Assembly: GCF_027111255.2 (NCBI RefSeq)
Contig: NZ_CP114285.2
Location: forward strand, 2,604,001-2,668,000
Origin: Flavobacterium flavigenum
GTDB lineage: Bacteria > Bacteroidota > Bacteroidia > Flavobacteriales > Flavobacteriaceae
DNA: 64,000 bases
Direction: 5' to 3'
The notes beneath the pieces are model-generated. The model had not been told where the DNA came from. It was given only the letters and a program-made list of their open reading frames with translations, and did no database searches. How positions within the stretch are numbered: position 1 is the stretch's first letter; each line of letters starts with the position of its first letter. A program made the position numbers and the translations under genes. Below, in pieces: positions 18,270-27,340 of the stretch.

Positions 18270-18299
18270 TTTTAGTCCCGATAGCTATCGGGACTAAAA
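18270..18299. repeat. 30-bp perfect palindrome
   Basis: The core TCCCGATAGCTATCGGGA extends to perfect 15-base half-sites without a spacer. A variant core with AAAGCTTT replaces the tRNA anticodon arm at 27174-27191. It lies 26 bases before recJ and is followed by the AATCTAAAATC leader repeats. Confidence 0.9.
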
Positions 18300-18325
18300 T
18301 CTAAAATCAACAATCTAAAATCAAA

Positions 18326-20026
18326 ATGCGCTGGACCTTAAAACCAAAACCTTCTGAAGATAAAATCAAACATCTGGCACGAGCCTTAAATGTAGAAGAT
18401 TTTGTAGCCACACTTTTGATTCAGCGTGGAATTGAAACTTTTGAAGAGGCTAAAAATTTCTTTCGCCCATCTTTAGAACATCTGCATGATCCTTATTTAA
18501 TGAAAGATATGGATAAAGCCGTTGCCCGAATAGAATCGGCAATTGAAAATCAGGAAAATATTCTGGTTTTCGGCGATTATGATGTTGACGGAACGACAGC
18601 TGTTTCTTTGGTTTCTTCGTATTTGAAATTCCATTATCCAAATATTGCGACTTACATTCCGGATCGTTACGACGAAGGTTACGGAATTTCGTATAAAGGA
18701 ATTGACTTTGCAGACGATAACGGATTTTCTTTGATTATCGCTTTAGACTGCGGAATCAAATCGATTGATCATATCGCCTACGCCAAAGCCAAAAACATAG
18801 ACTTTATTATCTGTGACCATCACAGACCCGGTGAATTTCTGCCGGATGCTGTTGCGATTCTTGATCCAAAAAGAGAAGACTGCTCTTACCCTTACGATGA
18901 ATTGTGCGGCTGTGGAGTAGGTTTTAAACTCATTCAGGCGCTAGGTCAAAACCGAAATGAAACGATAGAAGATCTAGTTCCATACCTGGATTTAGTTGCC
19001 ACAGCAATTGCCGCGGATATCGTTCCGATTACGGGTGAAAACCGTGTTCTGGCTTATTTTGGTTTAAAGGTAATCAACAGCGAACCAAGACCGGGAATTA
19101 AAGCCTTGGTACATCAGGTGAAAAAGAAAGTTCTGGACATTACGGATGTTGTTTTTATTATTTCTCCGCGAATTAATGCTGCAGGAAGAATCAAACACGG
19201 TAATCATGCAGTTGAATTGTTAACCGAATTTAATTTTGAACAAGCACAACAATTTGCATCCGAAATTGAGCAATACAATGCAGACCGGAAAGATTTAGAT
19301 AAAAAAATCACCAAAGAAGCTTTTCAGCAGATTATAGAAAATAACGAAGAAGAACGTTTTTCGACCGTTGTTTTTCAGGAAGACTGGCACAAAGGTGTAA
19401 TTGGAATTGTGGCTTCGAGGTTAATCGAAACGTATTATCGCCCTACCTTGGTTTTTACTAAGAGTGGTGATAAATATGCAGCATCGGCAAGATCAGTAAA
19501 AGGATTTGATGTCTATAATGCATTAGACAACTGTTCAGAGCATCTCGAACAATTTGGAGGTCATATGTACGCCGCAGGAATGACTTTGAAGGCAGAAAAT
19601 TATCTGGCTTTCAAAGCCGCTTTTGAGAAATGCGTCGAAGAAACTATTCATCCTGATATGCGTACTCCTGAAATCGAAATTGATGCGGAAATTGATTTCG
19701 CTGATATAACGCCAAAACTGATTCGGATTTTAAAGCAATTCGAACCTTTTGGCCCACAAAATATGACACCTGTATTTATGACACGAAATGCAAAAGATAC
19801 GGGATATGCCAAAACTCTTGGTTCAGAAGAAGAACATTTAAGACTTTTTGTAAAACAAAATAACGCTGAAGGGATGGCTGCAATTGGCTTTGGTTTAGGA
19901 AAAAAGATAAATATTGTACAAAATCAAACTCCGTTTCAACTGGCCTATTGCATTGCTGAGAATGAATGGAACGGAACTATTACCAATCAGCTGATGCTGA
20001 AAGACATTAGAAGTAATGAAAAATAA
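18326..20026 (+). CDS. recJ: Single-stranded-DNA-specific exonuclease RecJ
   Basis: 5'-3' exonuclease of recombination and repair. The 566-residue product has DHH-family motif I DYDVDGT (84-90), the CDHHRPG motif III, and a DHHA1 domain with FGGHMYAAGM. An OB-like C-terminal domain follows (IEIDAEIDF onward). The leader is a run of AATCTAAAATC units. The 3' end overlaps the MFS gene by 11 bases, so the two are coupled. Confidence 0.95.
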   Translation: MRWTLKPKPSEDKIKHLARALNVEDFVATLLIQRGIETFEEAKNFFRPSLEHLHDPYLMKDMDKAVARIESAIENQENILVFGDYDVDGTTAVSLVSSYLKFHYPNIATYIPDRYDEGYGISYKGIDFADDNGFSLIIALDCGIKSIDHIAYAKAKNIDFIICDHHRPGEFLPDAVAILDPKREDCSYPYDELCGCGVGFKLIQALGQNRNETIEDLVPYLDLVATAIAADIVPITGENRVLAYFGLKVINSEPRPGIKALVHQVKKKVLDITDVVFIISPRINAAGRIKHGNHAVELLTEFNFEQAQQFASEIEQYNADRKDLDKKITKEAFQQIIENNEEERFSTVVFQEDWHKGVIGIVASRLIETYYRPTLVFTKSGDKYAASARSVKGFDVYNALDNCSEHLEQFGGHMYAAGMTLKAENYLAFKAAFEKCVEETIHPDMRTPEIEIDAEIDFADITPKLIRILKQFEPFGPQNMTPVFMTRNAKDTGYAKTLGSEEEHLRLFVKQNNAEGMAAIGFGLGKKINIVQNQTPFQLAYCIAENEWNGTITNQLMLKDIRSNEK

Positions 20027-21296
20027 CGAAAAGAAAAACGACCCGTATCAGGCATTACGCTACAGAGAATTTAATGTGTTTTTACTGTTGCGTTTTGCAA
20101 TGGTTTTTGCCTGGTCCATGCAGTTTATTGTGATTGAATGGGAAGTGTATAGTTTAACAAAAGACCCGCTCTCTTTAGGGTTTATTGGTTTGATGGAAAT
20201 TATTCCTGCCGTTTCAATGGCTTTGTTCGCAGGACATATTGTCGATCAGAGAGAAAAGAAAGGATTATTGGTAAAATGTATTTTAGGATTTTCAGCTATT
20301 AGTTTTGGCCTTTTCCTGTTAACCTGGCCAACAGTTGTCGGAGATTGGTCTAAAGATTACATTTTGTATTCAATTTATGCTCTTGTTTTTGTGGGCGGAA
20401 TTGTTCGTTCTTTTATGGGACCAACTATTTTCTCTCTTTTATCCTTAATCATTCCTAAAAAAGTATATCCAAATGCAGCTACCTGGAGTAGTTCTGTTTG
20501 GCAGATTGGAGCCGTTATGGGACCTGCATTAGCCGGTTTCTCCATTAACTGGATTGGCGTTCACTGGTCAATGTGTCTGGTATTTGGATTTTCTATTCTT
20601 TCCTTAATTACTTTATCGCAAATCAGCAAGAAACCAATCTTAAATCCGAAAATTGGAGAATCGATAAAAGACAGTCTTACTGAAGGTTTGACTTTTGTAT
20701 TCAAAAACCAGATTGTTTTAGGTGCGTTATCCCTTGATATGATTGCGGTACTTTTTGGAGGAGCCGTAGCATTATTGCCTATTTTTGCTCAGGATATTTT
20801 AAAAGTGGGTTCTGAAGGTTTTGGTATCTTAAGAGCTGCTCCTGCAGTAGGATCTTTCATTACAGTACTCGCTTCTGCGTATGTACCTTTAAATAAAAAT
20901 GCCGGAAAGAAACTTTTAGCAGCCATATTTGTTTTTGGATTGTCGATTATTTTATTTGGAATTTCAACTTTTTTCTGGCTTTCTGTGTTCGCTTTATTTT
21001 TGAGTGGGCTTGCCGACGGAATTTCGGTTGTAATCAGGCAAACTATCCTGCAGCTTAAAACGCCGGATCATATGCGGGGTCGTGTTGGTGCTGTAAATTC
21101 AATTTTTGTGGGTTCTTCTAATGAATTGGGGGCTTTTGAAAGCGGTGCAACTGCAAAATTAATGGGAACTGTAACTTCAGTTGTTTTTGGTGGAAGTGTG
21201 ACGCTTTTAACGGTTATTGTAACCGCACTTAAATCACCAACTTTTAGAAATTTGGATCTGAATAAAGATATGGATGAGCATCATAAATTAGAGTAA
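20016..21296 (+). CDS. MFS transporter
   Basis: Inner-membrane exporter-like protein of 426 residues with about 12 hydrophobic helices and the MFS_3-type loop (AGHIVDQREKKGLLVK, resembling the conserved D-R-R/K-x-G loop). It resembles the enterobactin-exporter-like branch in pattern only, and the substrate is unknown. The start overlaps recJ by 11 bases, and its stop shares one base with the next ATG. Confidence 0.85.
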   Translation: MKNNEKKNDPYQALRYREFNVFLLLRFAMVFAWSMQFIVIEWEVYSLTKDPLSLGFIGLMEIIPAVSMALFAGHIVDQREKKGLLVKCILGFSAISFGLFLLTWPTVVGDWSKDYILYSIYALVFVGGIVRSFMGPTIFSLLSLIIPKKVYPNAATWSSSVWQIGAVMGPALAGFSINWIGVHWSMCLVFGFSILSLITLSQISKKPILNPKIGESIKDSLTEGLTFVFKNQIVLGALSLDMIAVLFGGAVALLPIFAQDILKVGSEGFGILRAAPAVGSFITVLASAYVPLNKNAGKKLLAAIFVFGLSIILFGISTFFWLSVFALFLSGLADGISVVIRQTILQLKTPDHMRGRVGAVNSIFVGSSNELGAFESGATAKLMGTVTSVVFGGSVTLLTVIVTALKSPTFRNLDLNKDMDEHHKLE

Positions 21297-22210
21297 TGAA
21301 ATCATCTTTAGCAGCCTTATTTTTATTGTTATCCTTTTTCGCAAAAGGACAGGATCTTTACATCAAAACCTACGGAAATAAAAAAGATAAAACGATAATA
21401 TTTATTCACGGCGGTCCAAGCGGCAATGCAACTTTGTTTGAAGGAACAACGGCGCAGAATCTCGCTGATCTTGGGTTTTATGTGATTGCTTATGACCGAA
21501 GAGGCGAAGGAAGATCAATAGATTCTGAGGCAAAATTTACTTTTGAAGAAGCTTTTCATGATTTAAATTCTATTTATAAAAAAAACCATTTAAAGAAAGC
21601 CATTATATTGGCCCATAGTTTCGGCGGTTTAGTTGCAACTCTTTATACGAATAAATATCCGCAGAATGTTACTGCTTTGATTTTGGCTGGCGCATTATTT
21701 TCTCAGCAAGAAACATATGATCACATTCTCAATAAACTGAAGAAAAAATACAGTAGCAATCCTGAACAATTGAAGAAAATCAGCATTGTAGAAAATCTAA
21801 ATAAAAATACTGCTGAATATAGAAAAGAATGCTACGAACTTGCAGGAGAAAATGGCTTTTTTAAGATGTCAAATCCAACCGCAGCATCTAAAAAATTATA
21901 CGCCGATTACGAAGCTGGAGAATTTTATAAAACGAATATTAGAAATAAAAGTGCGCCGTTAATTTTTTATCAAAACGAAAAACAAAACAACATTGATACT
22001 AAACTATATTTAAAGAAAATAAAAACTGCTGGAGTACCTATTTTTGCTATTTATGGACAAGATGATGGTATTTTTTCATTGGCACAAATCAATTCTCTTA
22101 AAAAGATAATTGGCGAGAAAAACTTCGCATTTATTGACAATTGCTCACATTACTTATTTGTAGATCAGCAAAATGCATTTCTTTCAAACGTTAAAAATTG
22201 GATAAAATAG
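21296..22210 (+). CDS. Secreted alpha/beta hydrolase
   Basis: Probable exported hydrolase of 304 residues. The signal peptide (1-18) ends FAKGQ. Oxyanion motif HGGPSGN (38-44), nucleophile elbow AHSFGG (S108), a later acid in YGQDDG and a histidine in NCSHYLFV complete a classical triad. The HGGPSG motif is typical of the proline-iminopeptidase-like branch, but esterase activity is equally possible. It is translationally coupled to the MFS gene. Confidence 0.85.
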   Translation: MKSSLAALFLLLSFFAKGQDLYIKTYGNKKDKTIIFIHGGPSGNATLFEGTTAQNLADLGFYVIAYDRRGEGRSIDSEAKFTFEEAFHDLNSIYKKNHLKKAIILAHSFGGLVATLYTNKYPQNVTALILAGALFSQQETYDHILNKLKKKYSSNPEQLKKISIVENLNKNTAEYRKECYELAGENGFFKMSNPTAASKKLYADYEAGEFYKTNIRNKSAPLIFYQNEKQNNIDTKLYLKKIKTAGVPIFAIYGQDDGIFSLAQINSLKKIIGEKNFAFIDNCSHYLFVDQQNAFLSNVKNWIK

Positions 22211-22255
22211 AATTCAATTTTAATCTTATTTCATTTCTTTATTAAAAAAAAGCAG

Positions 22256-23119
22256 ATGAAATATACTACAACCCTATTTTCCATTCTTTTTACATTTATC
22301 ATTTATGCTCAAGAACAGATAATTTCAGGCAAACTAAAAAATGCTCAAAACAATGAAGAACTCGTTTATGTAAATATAGGAATCGCCAATAAAAATGCTG
22401 GAACTGTTTCAGACGAAAAAGGAATTTTCAAATTAAAGCTGAATGAAAAAGTAACCCCAAATGATACCGTTGTATTTTCTCATATTGGTTTTGAAACGAA
22501 AAAAGTATTGATTAGTCAACTGAAATCTGATCATAATACTATTGAGATGAAATCTTCTGAAAATACATTAAAAGAAGTTGTAGTAGTTTTCAAAAAACCT
22601 AAACCCAAACAATTTGGCAGAAGTGCAAAAGGTCTAAGTCTTATGCATTTTAATTTTTTTACCGTTCATGACAAAACTGTCGATGATTATTTGAGTCGTG
22701 AAAGAGGAATGGAATTTCGAATCAAAAAAGATTGCAAAGTCAATGATTTCAATTTCAATATTACTTCTAACGAATTTAAATTGGTTAAATTCAGGCTGAA
22801 TTTTTATAAAATTGAAAATGGCCTGCCTTCTAAAATAATAATAGAAAAAGACATTATTTTTGAAGTAAAGGACAAAAAAACCGGATTATTTTCAGTTGAC
22901 CTAAAACCTTATGATATCTATCTCGATAAAGAAATGGGCGATATTGCGGTCACCATTCAATGGCTTCGAAGTATAAAAGCCAGCGAAAAAAGCAAATTTT
23001 TCTCTATTTCTACCGCTAAGTCCCTCAGTGAAAATAGTTTTTACAGAGAAAGAAATATGGCCAATTGGAGCAAAACCGGACAAAGCCTAACATTCTACCT
23101 CAACGCGATGTGCCAGTAA
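22256..23119 (+). CDS. Carboxypeptidase-like regulatory domain protein
   Basis: Probable envelope protein of 287 residues. A signal peptide (1-~18, ending IYAQEQ) precedes a CarboxypepD_reg-like domain (~20-100: ISGKLKNAQNNEELVYVNI, then SDEKGIFKLKL and FSHIGFETKKV). The remaining ~180 residues form an unassigned beta-rich domain. Unlike SusC/TonB receptors it has no plug or barrel. It lies 45 bases after the hydrolase and may share its transcript. Confidence 0.75.
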   Translation: MKYTTTLFSILFTFIIYAQEQIISGKLKNAQNNEELVYVNIGIANKNAGTVSDEKGIFKLKLNEKVTPNDTVVFSHIGFETKKVLISQLKSDHNTIEMKSSENTLKEVVVVFKKPKPKQFGRSAKGLSLMHFNFFTVHDKTVDDYLSRERGMEFRIKKDCKVNDFNFNITSNEFKLVKFRLNFYKIENGLPSKIIIEKDIIFEVKDKKTGLFSVDLKPYDIYLDKEMGDIAVTIQWLRSIKASEKSKFFSISTAKSLSENSFYRERNMANWSKTGQSLTFYLNAMCQ

Positions 23120-23173
23120 ACTGAAAAAATATTTTTATGAGTTTTTTTATTTAGAATTAATATAAATAATATT

Positions 23174-23181
23174 TATATTTG
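23174..23181 (+). promoter_or_regulatory. Promoter -7 box
   Basis: TATATTTG, exact consensus, lies 20 bases before the ATG at 23202. Confidence 0.7.
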
Positions 23182-23201
23182 TTGAAATAAAGGAATTTAT
23201 A

Positions 23202-23558
23202 ATGAAAGATATTGAACACATATACTACAACAACTTTGGAGTGGCCTTTTACTGGAAAAAGGAAAACAAAACCATTTTAGATAAAGTACAATTGGTTTTC
23301 AGGGAAACCGGATTTTATCTTTCTGTTGCAGAATTGAATCAGTTTTGTGATTTGATTGAAAATAGTCTTATTGAAAATACTTGTTGTGAATCCTGTCAGC
23401 TAAAAAACAGCTGTCATAAATTTTTACTCAAAACACCTCTGCCACAAGTAGATTTAGCGGTTTCGATGAAAGAGATAAAATCAATAAAAGATTTGATTGA
23501 AGGAACCCTATTCCGGCTGGATCTGGATGAATATGTATATGGAGCGGGTTTAAACTAA
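23202..23558 (+). CDS. Small Cys-rich hypothetical protein
   Basis: Unassigned 118-residue cytoplasmic protein conserved, to my recollection, among Bacteroidota (possibly DUF6686; the name is uncertain). A CCESCQLKNSC cluster near residues 65-75 offers four Cys in a compact arrangement that could bind a metal. It has its own promoter. Confidence 0.7.
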   Translation: MKDIEHIYYNNFGVAFYWKKENKTILDKVQLVFRETGFYLSVAELNQFCDLIENSLIENTCCESCQLKNSCHKFLLKTPLPQVDLAVSMKEIKSIKDLIEGTLFRLDLDEYVYGAGLN

Positions 23559-23629
23559 TAAATACCAATCATTTAATGTTATTTTTCATAATTGAAATAT
23601 ATTTATTTTAAAAAAGTATATTTACAATA

Positions 23630-24844
23630 ATGAAGAAAGCCCTTACTCTTTTTACTTTATTTGCCCTGACGCTGCTTTTAATAAGTTGTAAAAATGAAGC
23701 CGATGCTTATATTGATCCCCGTGGAACCGATTATGCTGGTTCCGAAAGCTGTATTCAATGTCATCAGCAACAGCACGAAACATCTATTCTCAGTGCACAT
23801 TACAAAGCTACATTACCTGCGACTCAAAAGAATATTTTAGGGCATTTTACAAATGGCAAAAATACTTTCGTCTATGACAAAAACACTAAACTTGTCATGG
23901 AGGAACGTAACGATTCACTTTATCAGGTATTGTATGAAAACGGAAAAGAAGTCAAAGCATATCCTTTTGATGTTCTCTTTGGCTTCAAACATGCACAAAC
24001 GAGTGGCTACTGGAAAAAACATAATTTTTATGAGCTGCCCATCTCTTACTATAAATCTATAAACAACTGGGCGACAAGTCCGGATTATTCTGCTGCGAAA
24101 GCTGATTTTAGTAAAAAAATACAAAGAGAATGCTTCTCTTGCCACAGTTCTAATATTGGAAGCGATTATGTGACTACAAGCAGTTCAGAGGCTTATAATT
24201 ATATGGGAATGGAAGTTCATAATTTCATGAACAAAAACACTTTAATTTACGGAATAGATTGCGAGCGCTGTCATGGTCCTGCAAAAGAACATGTCCGGAC
24301 GCATTTAAAATTTCCTGATTTAAAGGAAGCGCAAAATATGGTTTCTTTTGCTAAACTGAACAGGCAGCAAAGAATAGATGCCTGCGCATTATGTCATTCT
24401 GGAAATGACAAAATGAAACTAAAATCAAGATTTCAATTTAAACCGGGAGAAAGTCTGTCCGGTTATTTTCAGGAAAACCGAAGTCCAAAAGACACTTTGA
24501 ATTATGACGTTCATGGAAACCAGTTAGGGCTGCTTTCTCAAAGCAAATGTTTTCAGAAAAGCCAGACTATGGACTGTGTCACCTGTCATAATCCGCATCA
24601 GGACACACCGCAAAAAAGTATTTCGTACGCTAAAATCTGTATGAGCTGCCATCAAAGTACACAGCACAAAGCTGTAACTTTAAAAACAATTTCGAAATCG
24701 GGATTAATGAACAATTGTGTAGAATGTCATATGCCAATACAAGATTCGAAGGTAATCCGTTTTCAGCAATCAAATAGTTCAACTGTTAACAGCTATTCGC
24801 TAAGAACACACAAAATAGCTATTTATCCAACAGTTAAAAAGTAA
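23630..24844 (+). CDS. Seven-heme c-type cytochrome lipoprotein
   Basis: Exported electron carrier of 404 residues. The N-terminus has a lipobox-like LLISC, placing Cys near residue 20 for lipidation. Seven CxxCH heme sites are present: CIQCH, CFSCH, CERCH, CALCH, CVTCH, CMSCH and CVECH. The fold resembles the cytochrome c554/hydroxylamine-oxidoreductase-like multiheme group, but no catalytic tyrosine or partner gene can be assigned. Its stop codon abuts that of the convergent lpxH gene. The best promoter candidate (TATATTTA, 23617-23624) sits unusually close to the ATG. Confidence 0.85.
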   Translation: MKKALTLFTLFALTLLLISCKNEADAYIDPRGTDYAGSESCIQCHQQQHETSILSAHYKATLPATQKNILGHFTNGKNTFVYDKNTKLVMEERNDSLYQVLYENGKEVKAYPFDVLFGFKHAQTSGYWKKHNFYELPISYYKSINNWATSPDYSAAKADFSKKIQRECFSCHSSNIGSDYVTTSSSEAYNYMGMEVHNFMNKNTLIYGIDCERCHGPAKEHVRTHLKFPDLKEAQNMVSFAKLNRQQRIDACALCHSGNDKMKLKSRFQFKPGESLSGYFQENRSPKDTLNYDVHGNQLGLLSQSKCFQKSQTMDCVTCHNPHQDTPQKSISYAKICMSCHQSTQHKAVTLKTISKSGLMNNCVECHMPIQDSKVIRFQQSNSSTVNSYSLRTHKIAIYPTVKK

Positions 24845-25588
24845 TTATTTCTCAAACTTTTTAAGTTCGAAAGTTTCACCATCAAAAACACCGTAGGTAA
24901 AATAACCAATCCAGTCGCCCAAATTGACATATTTGGCCTCTTCTCCAACCGGAATAATCATAGGTAAATGACGGTGACCAAAAATAAAATAATTATAATG
25001 TTTGGTTTCAAGTTTTCGTTTGGCATACAAAACGAGCCATTCATTTTCTTCACCCAGAAATTTCACATCTTCATCACCGGAAATGAGTTTGTTTTTTACC
25101 GATAAGTATTGTGCTAAACTCACACCAACATCAGGATGCAGCCAACGGAAAAGCCATTTTGAAAACGGATTTGTAAATACCTTTTTCATTCTTTTATATC
25201 CTTTGTCTCCGGGACCTTTTCCGTCACCGTGGCCAATCAGGAATGTTTTTCCACTAAAGGTAAATTCTTTATTGTCATGATAAACCGGAATATTCAATTC
25301 GGTTTCAAAATAATCATGCATCCACAAATCATGGTTTCCGACAAAGAAAAAAATTGGGATGCCGCTATCACGAAGCTCAGCCAGTTTACCTAAAATACGA
25401 ACAAAACCTTTTGGAACAACCGTTTTATATTCGAACCAAAAATCGAACAGATCACCTAATAAAAAAATAGCTTCGGCATCTTCTTTTACTTCATCAAGCC
25501 AGGCTACGAATTTTTTCTCACGAGGCAAACTTAATTCGGGAGTTGGAGCTCCAAAGTGCTGATCAGAAGCAAAATATATTTTTTTCAT
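24845..25588 (-). CDS. lpxH: UDP-2,3-diacylglucosamine diphosphatase
   Basis: Calcineurin-like phosphoesterase that cleaves UDP-diacylglucosamine to lipid X in lipid A biosynthesis, on the inner face of the inner membrane. The 247-residue product shows the metal motifs in order: DQH (9-11), GD (45-46), GNHD (84-87) and GHGDG (119-123), with a later GHRHLP. Length and motif spacing fit LpxH. queD lies 74 bases upstream on the same strand. Confidence 0.9.
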   Translation of the reverse strand: MKKIYFASDQHFGAPTPELSLPREKKFVAWLDEVKEDAEAIFLLGDLFDFWFEYKTVVPKGFVRILGKLAELRDSGIPIFFFVGNHDLWMHDYFETELNIPVYHDNKEFTFSGKTFLIGHGDGKGPGDKGYKRMKKVFTNPFSKWLFRWLHPDVGVSLAQYLSVKNKLISGDEDVKFLGEENEWLVLYAKRKLETKHYNYFIFGHRHLPMIIPVGEEAKYVNLGDWIGYFTYGVFDGETFELKKFEK

Positions 25589-25662
25589 TGGTGTTTTAAA
25601 AGTTAGATGTTAGAAGCTATGAGTTTTTGACTTTAACGTTTAACTCTTAACTTAAAACTTTA

Positions 25663-26115
25663 TTACATATTATCAGACGCAAACCATTCTGCAAATGAAG
25701 AATCCGTTTCCTGAAGTTTTAGTGAAAAAAGTGAAATTCCGTCAGGTAAGCGCGATATGATTCTTTTGGCAAAATCAATTACCATATTTTCGCTGGTTGG
25801 CTGGTAATCTACTAAAATTACGTGATGACCACGATTTTTCAGTTCGTTTGCCAATTCAATATGCGGGGTAGTTTCGTTAAATACAGTCGCATGGTCAAAC
25901 TGATCGACGATTTCTTCTTTTACAATTTTCTTTAGATCCGAAAAATCAATCACCATTCCGAATTTTACATTGGATCGGTCTGTAATTGGCGAACCAATAA
26001 CCGTTACCGATAATTTGTAACTGTGTCCGTGAACGTTTTTGCATTTTCCGTCGTAGCCGTACAAAGCGTGTCCGGTTTCGAAACTAAATTGTTTTGTAAT
26101 TCTGATATTACTCAT
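25663..26115 (-). CDS. queD: 6-carboxy-tetrahydropterin synthase
   Basis: Zinc enzyme of the PTPS family in queuosine precursor synthesis. The 150-residue product has zinc ligands H16, H29 and H31 (the last two in VHGHSYKL) and the nucleophilic C25. The Cys-His layout favours QueD over eukaryotic-type PTPS, though some Bacteroidota homologs differ. ATG 26115 was chosen because a promoter box sits at 26131-26138, overlapping the longer in-frame ATG at 26133. Confidence 0.88.
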   Translation of the reverse strand: MSNIRITKQFSFETGHALYGYDGKCKNVHGHSYKLSVTVIGSPITDRSNVKFGMVIDFSDLKKIVKEEIVDQFDHATVFNETTPHIELANELKNRGHHVILVDYQPTSENMVIDFAKRIISRLPDGISLFSLKLQETDSSFAEWFASDNM

Positions 26116-26130
26116 CGGTTGTTTTTTCTG

Positions 26131-26138
26131 CAAATTTA
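26131..26138 (-). promoter_or_regulatory. Promoter -7 box of queD
   Basis: TAAATTTG on the minus strand is an exact TAnnTTTG match, 16 bases before the ATG. The expected leader is about 10 bases. Confidence 0.65.
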
Positions 26139-26194
26139 GGAAATAGATGTGAGAAATGGTCTTTTAATAGAAAAAGGTCTTGATTTGTGGTTTT

Positions 26195-26260
26195 AGCCCT
26201 GATCGCAGCGACATCCTTTTGTGGCGGGGTTCGCCACAAAAGATATAGCGGAGAGCAGGA
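26195..26260 (+). repeat. Dispersed hairpin repeat, copy 3 of 4
   Basis: The conserved flank AGCCCTGATCGCAGCGACAT and GATATAGCGG, with terminal AGCAGGA, bracket the stem TTTTGTGGCG/CGCCACAAAA. It lies between the crotonase stop and the queD start. Confidence 0.85.
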
Positions 26261-26277
26261 ATCAGCTCCTAAAAAAA

Positions 26278-27042
26278 CTACTTCTTAAATTCTATTAAAG
26301 CTTTTTTAGTAAAATCAGACAAAACCAGTTTACCTGTAATTTTAGCACGCTCAATCAGGATAGACTCCCATTGTTCTGTGCCTTCCCAAATAATTTTCTT
26401 CATTTCAAGTAAAGCTTCAGGATTATATGAACTGAGTTTTTGTGCAAAATTTTCCACTTCTGCATCCAGTAAATCAGCATTATGAAGTGCAGAATACAAT
26501 CCGTTTTGCAAGGCCCAGTTTGCGGATTTCCATTCGTGAGCTGCCAAAGTCATTTGGGTCATTGCCATTTTACCGATTTTACGGGAAACAGCAGGCTCAA
26601 TAACAAACGGACCAATACCAATAGCGAGTTCCGAGAGTTTTACGGCACTTTCAGGCGTTGCCAAAACATAATCGCAGGCAGCTATAATGCCCACGCCTCC
26701 TCCAACGGCTTTTCCCTGAACGCGTCCAATAATTAGCTTTGTACAATTGCGCATAGCGTTTAGTAAATGCGCAAAACCCGAGAAAAATTCGGTTCCCTGT
26801 TCTTCATTCTGTACCGCCAGCAGTTCATCAAACGAAGCTCCGGAACAGAATACTTTTGAGCCTTCGCTTTGGAGGATGATAACGGAAACCGCTTCATTTC
26901 GGCTTAACAAATTGATTTCTGCTGTTAGTCGATCTAACAACTCACGCGGAAAAGAATTACTTGCAGGATGCCCAAACTGAATGGTTGCCACCGTATTTTG
27001 AAAGGAAGTTTCTAAGCTTCCGTTTGAATTTTCAGAACTCAT
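26278..27042 (-). CDS. Enoyl-CoA hydratase/isomerase family protein
   Basis: Crotonase-fold protein of 254 residues acting on acyl-CoA. The oxyanion segments (CSGASFDELL and GKAVGGGVGIIAACDYVLA) are present. The first of the two catalytic Glu residues of typical hydratases is Gly (GGGVGI), while the second remains in SELAIGIGP. That pattern resembles the methylglutaconyl-CoA hydratase (leucine degradation) branch, but no liu neighbours confirm it. A near-consensus box (TAACTTTA on the minus strand, 27060-27067) may be its promoter. Confidence 0.82.
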   Translation of the reverse strand: MSSENSNGSLETSFQNTVATIQFGHPASNSFPRELLDRLTAEINLLSRNEAVSVIILQSEGSKVFCSGASFDELLAVQNEEQGTEFFSGFAHLLNAMRNCTKLIIGRVQGKAVGGGVGIIAACDYVLATPESAVKLSELAIGIGPFVIEPAVSRKIGKMAMTQMTLAAHEWKSANWALQNGLYSALHNADLLDAEVENFAQKLSSYNPEALLEMKKIIWEGTEQWESILIERAKITGKLVLSDFTKKALIEFKK

Positions 27043-27146
27043 AAAATTAGTTTTAATAGTAAAGTTACGGTTTTGAAAAATATTTTACCAGAAAGTCTCT
27101 GAAATTTGTTTTTTGAAAATTAATTGACTTTATTTGCTCTCGCAAT

Positions 27147-27198
27147 GGGGGATTAGCTCATTTGGCTAGAGCGTCCCGAAAGCTTTCGGGAAGGTGAC
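27147..27198 (+). pseudogene. Broken tRNA-Ala copy, 5' part with replaced anticodon arm
   Basis: GGGGGATTAGCTC and the D arm match the intact tRNA at 27218. The 17-base anticodon arm is replaced by TCCCGAAAGCTTTCGGGA (27174-27191). AGGTGAC follows, then homology stops before the T arm. Confidence 0.85.
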
Positions 27199-27217
27199 GT
27201 CGCAAAACTTTATACAC

Positions 27218-27291
27218 GGGGGATTAGCTCATTTGGCTAGAGCGCTTGCCTGGCAGGCAAGAGGTGACCGGTTCGAATCCGGTATTCTCCA
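27218..27291 (+). tRNA. tRNA-Ala (GGC)
   Basis: Complete cloverleaf of 74 bases. The acceptor GGGGGAT pairs with ATTCTCC and includes the G3-U70 alanine identity pair. The D arm is AGCTCATTTGGCTAGAGC. The anticodon stem is CTTGC/GCAAG with loop CTGGCAG, reading GGC. The T arm is CCGGTTCGAATCCGG, and the discriminator is A. CCA is not encoded. Broken copies lie on both sides. Confidence 0.95.
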
Positions 27292-27299
27292 CAACTACA

Positions 27300-27330
27300 A
27301 ACTCAAGTCAAAAGGCTTGAGTTTTTTTTA
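27300..27330 (+). terminator. Terminator after tRNA-Ala
   Basis: ACTCAAG and CTTGAGT pair around AAAA with a long T run. An almost identical copy follows the 3' tRNA fragment at 27657. Confidence 0.85.
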
Positions 27331-27340
27331 TTTTTAGCCT

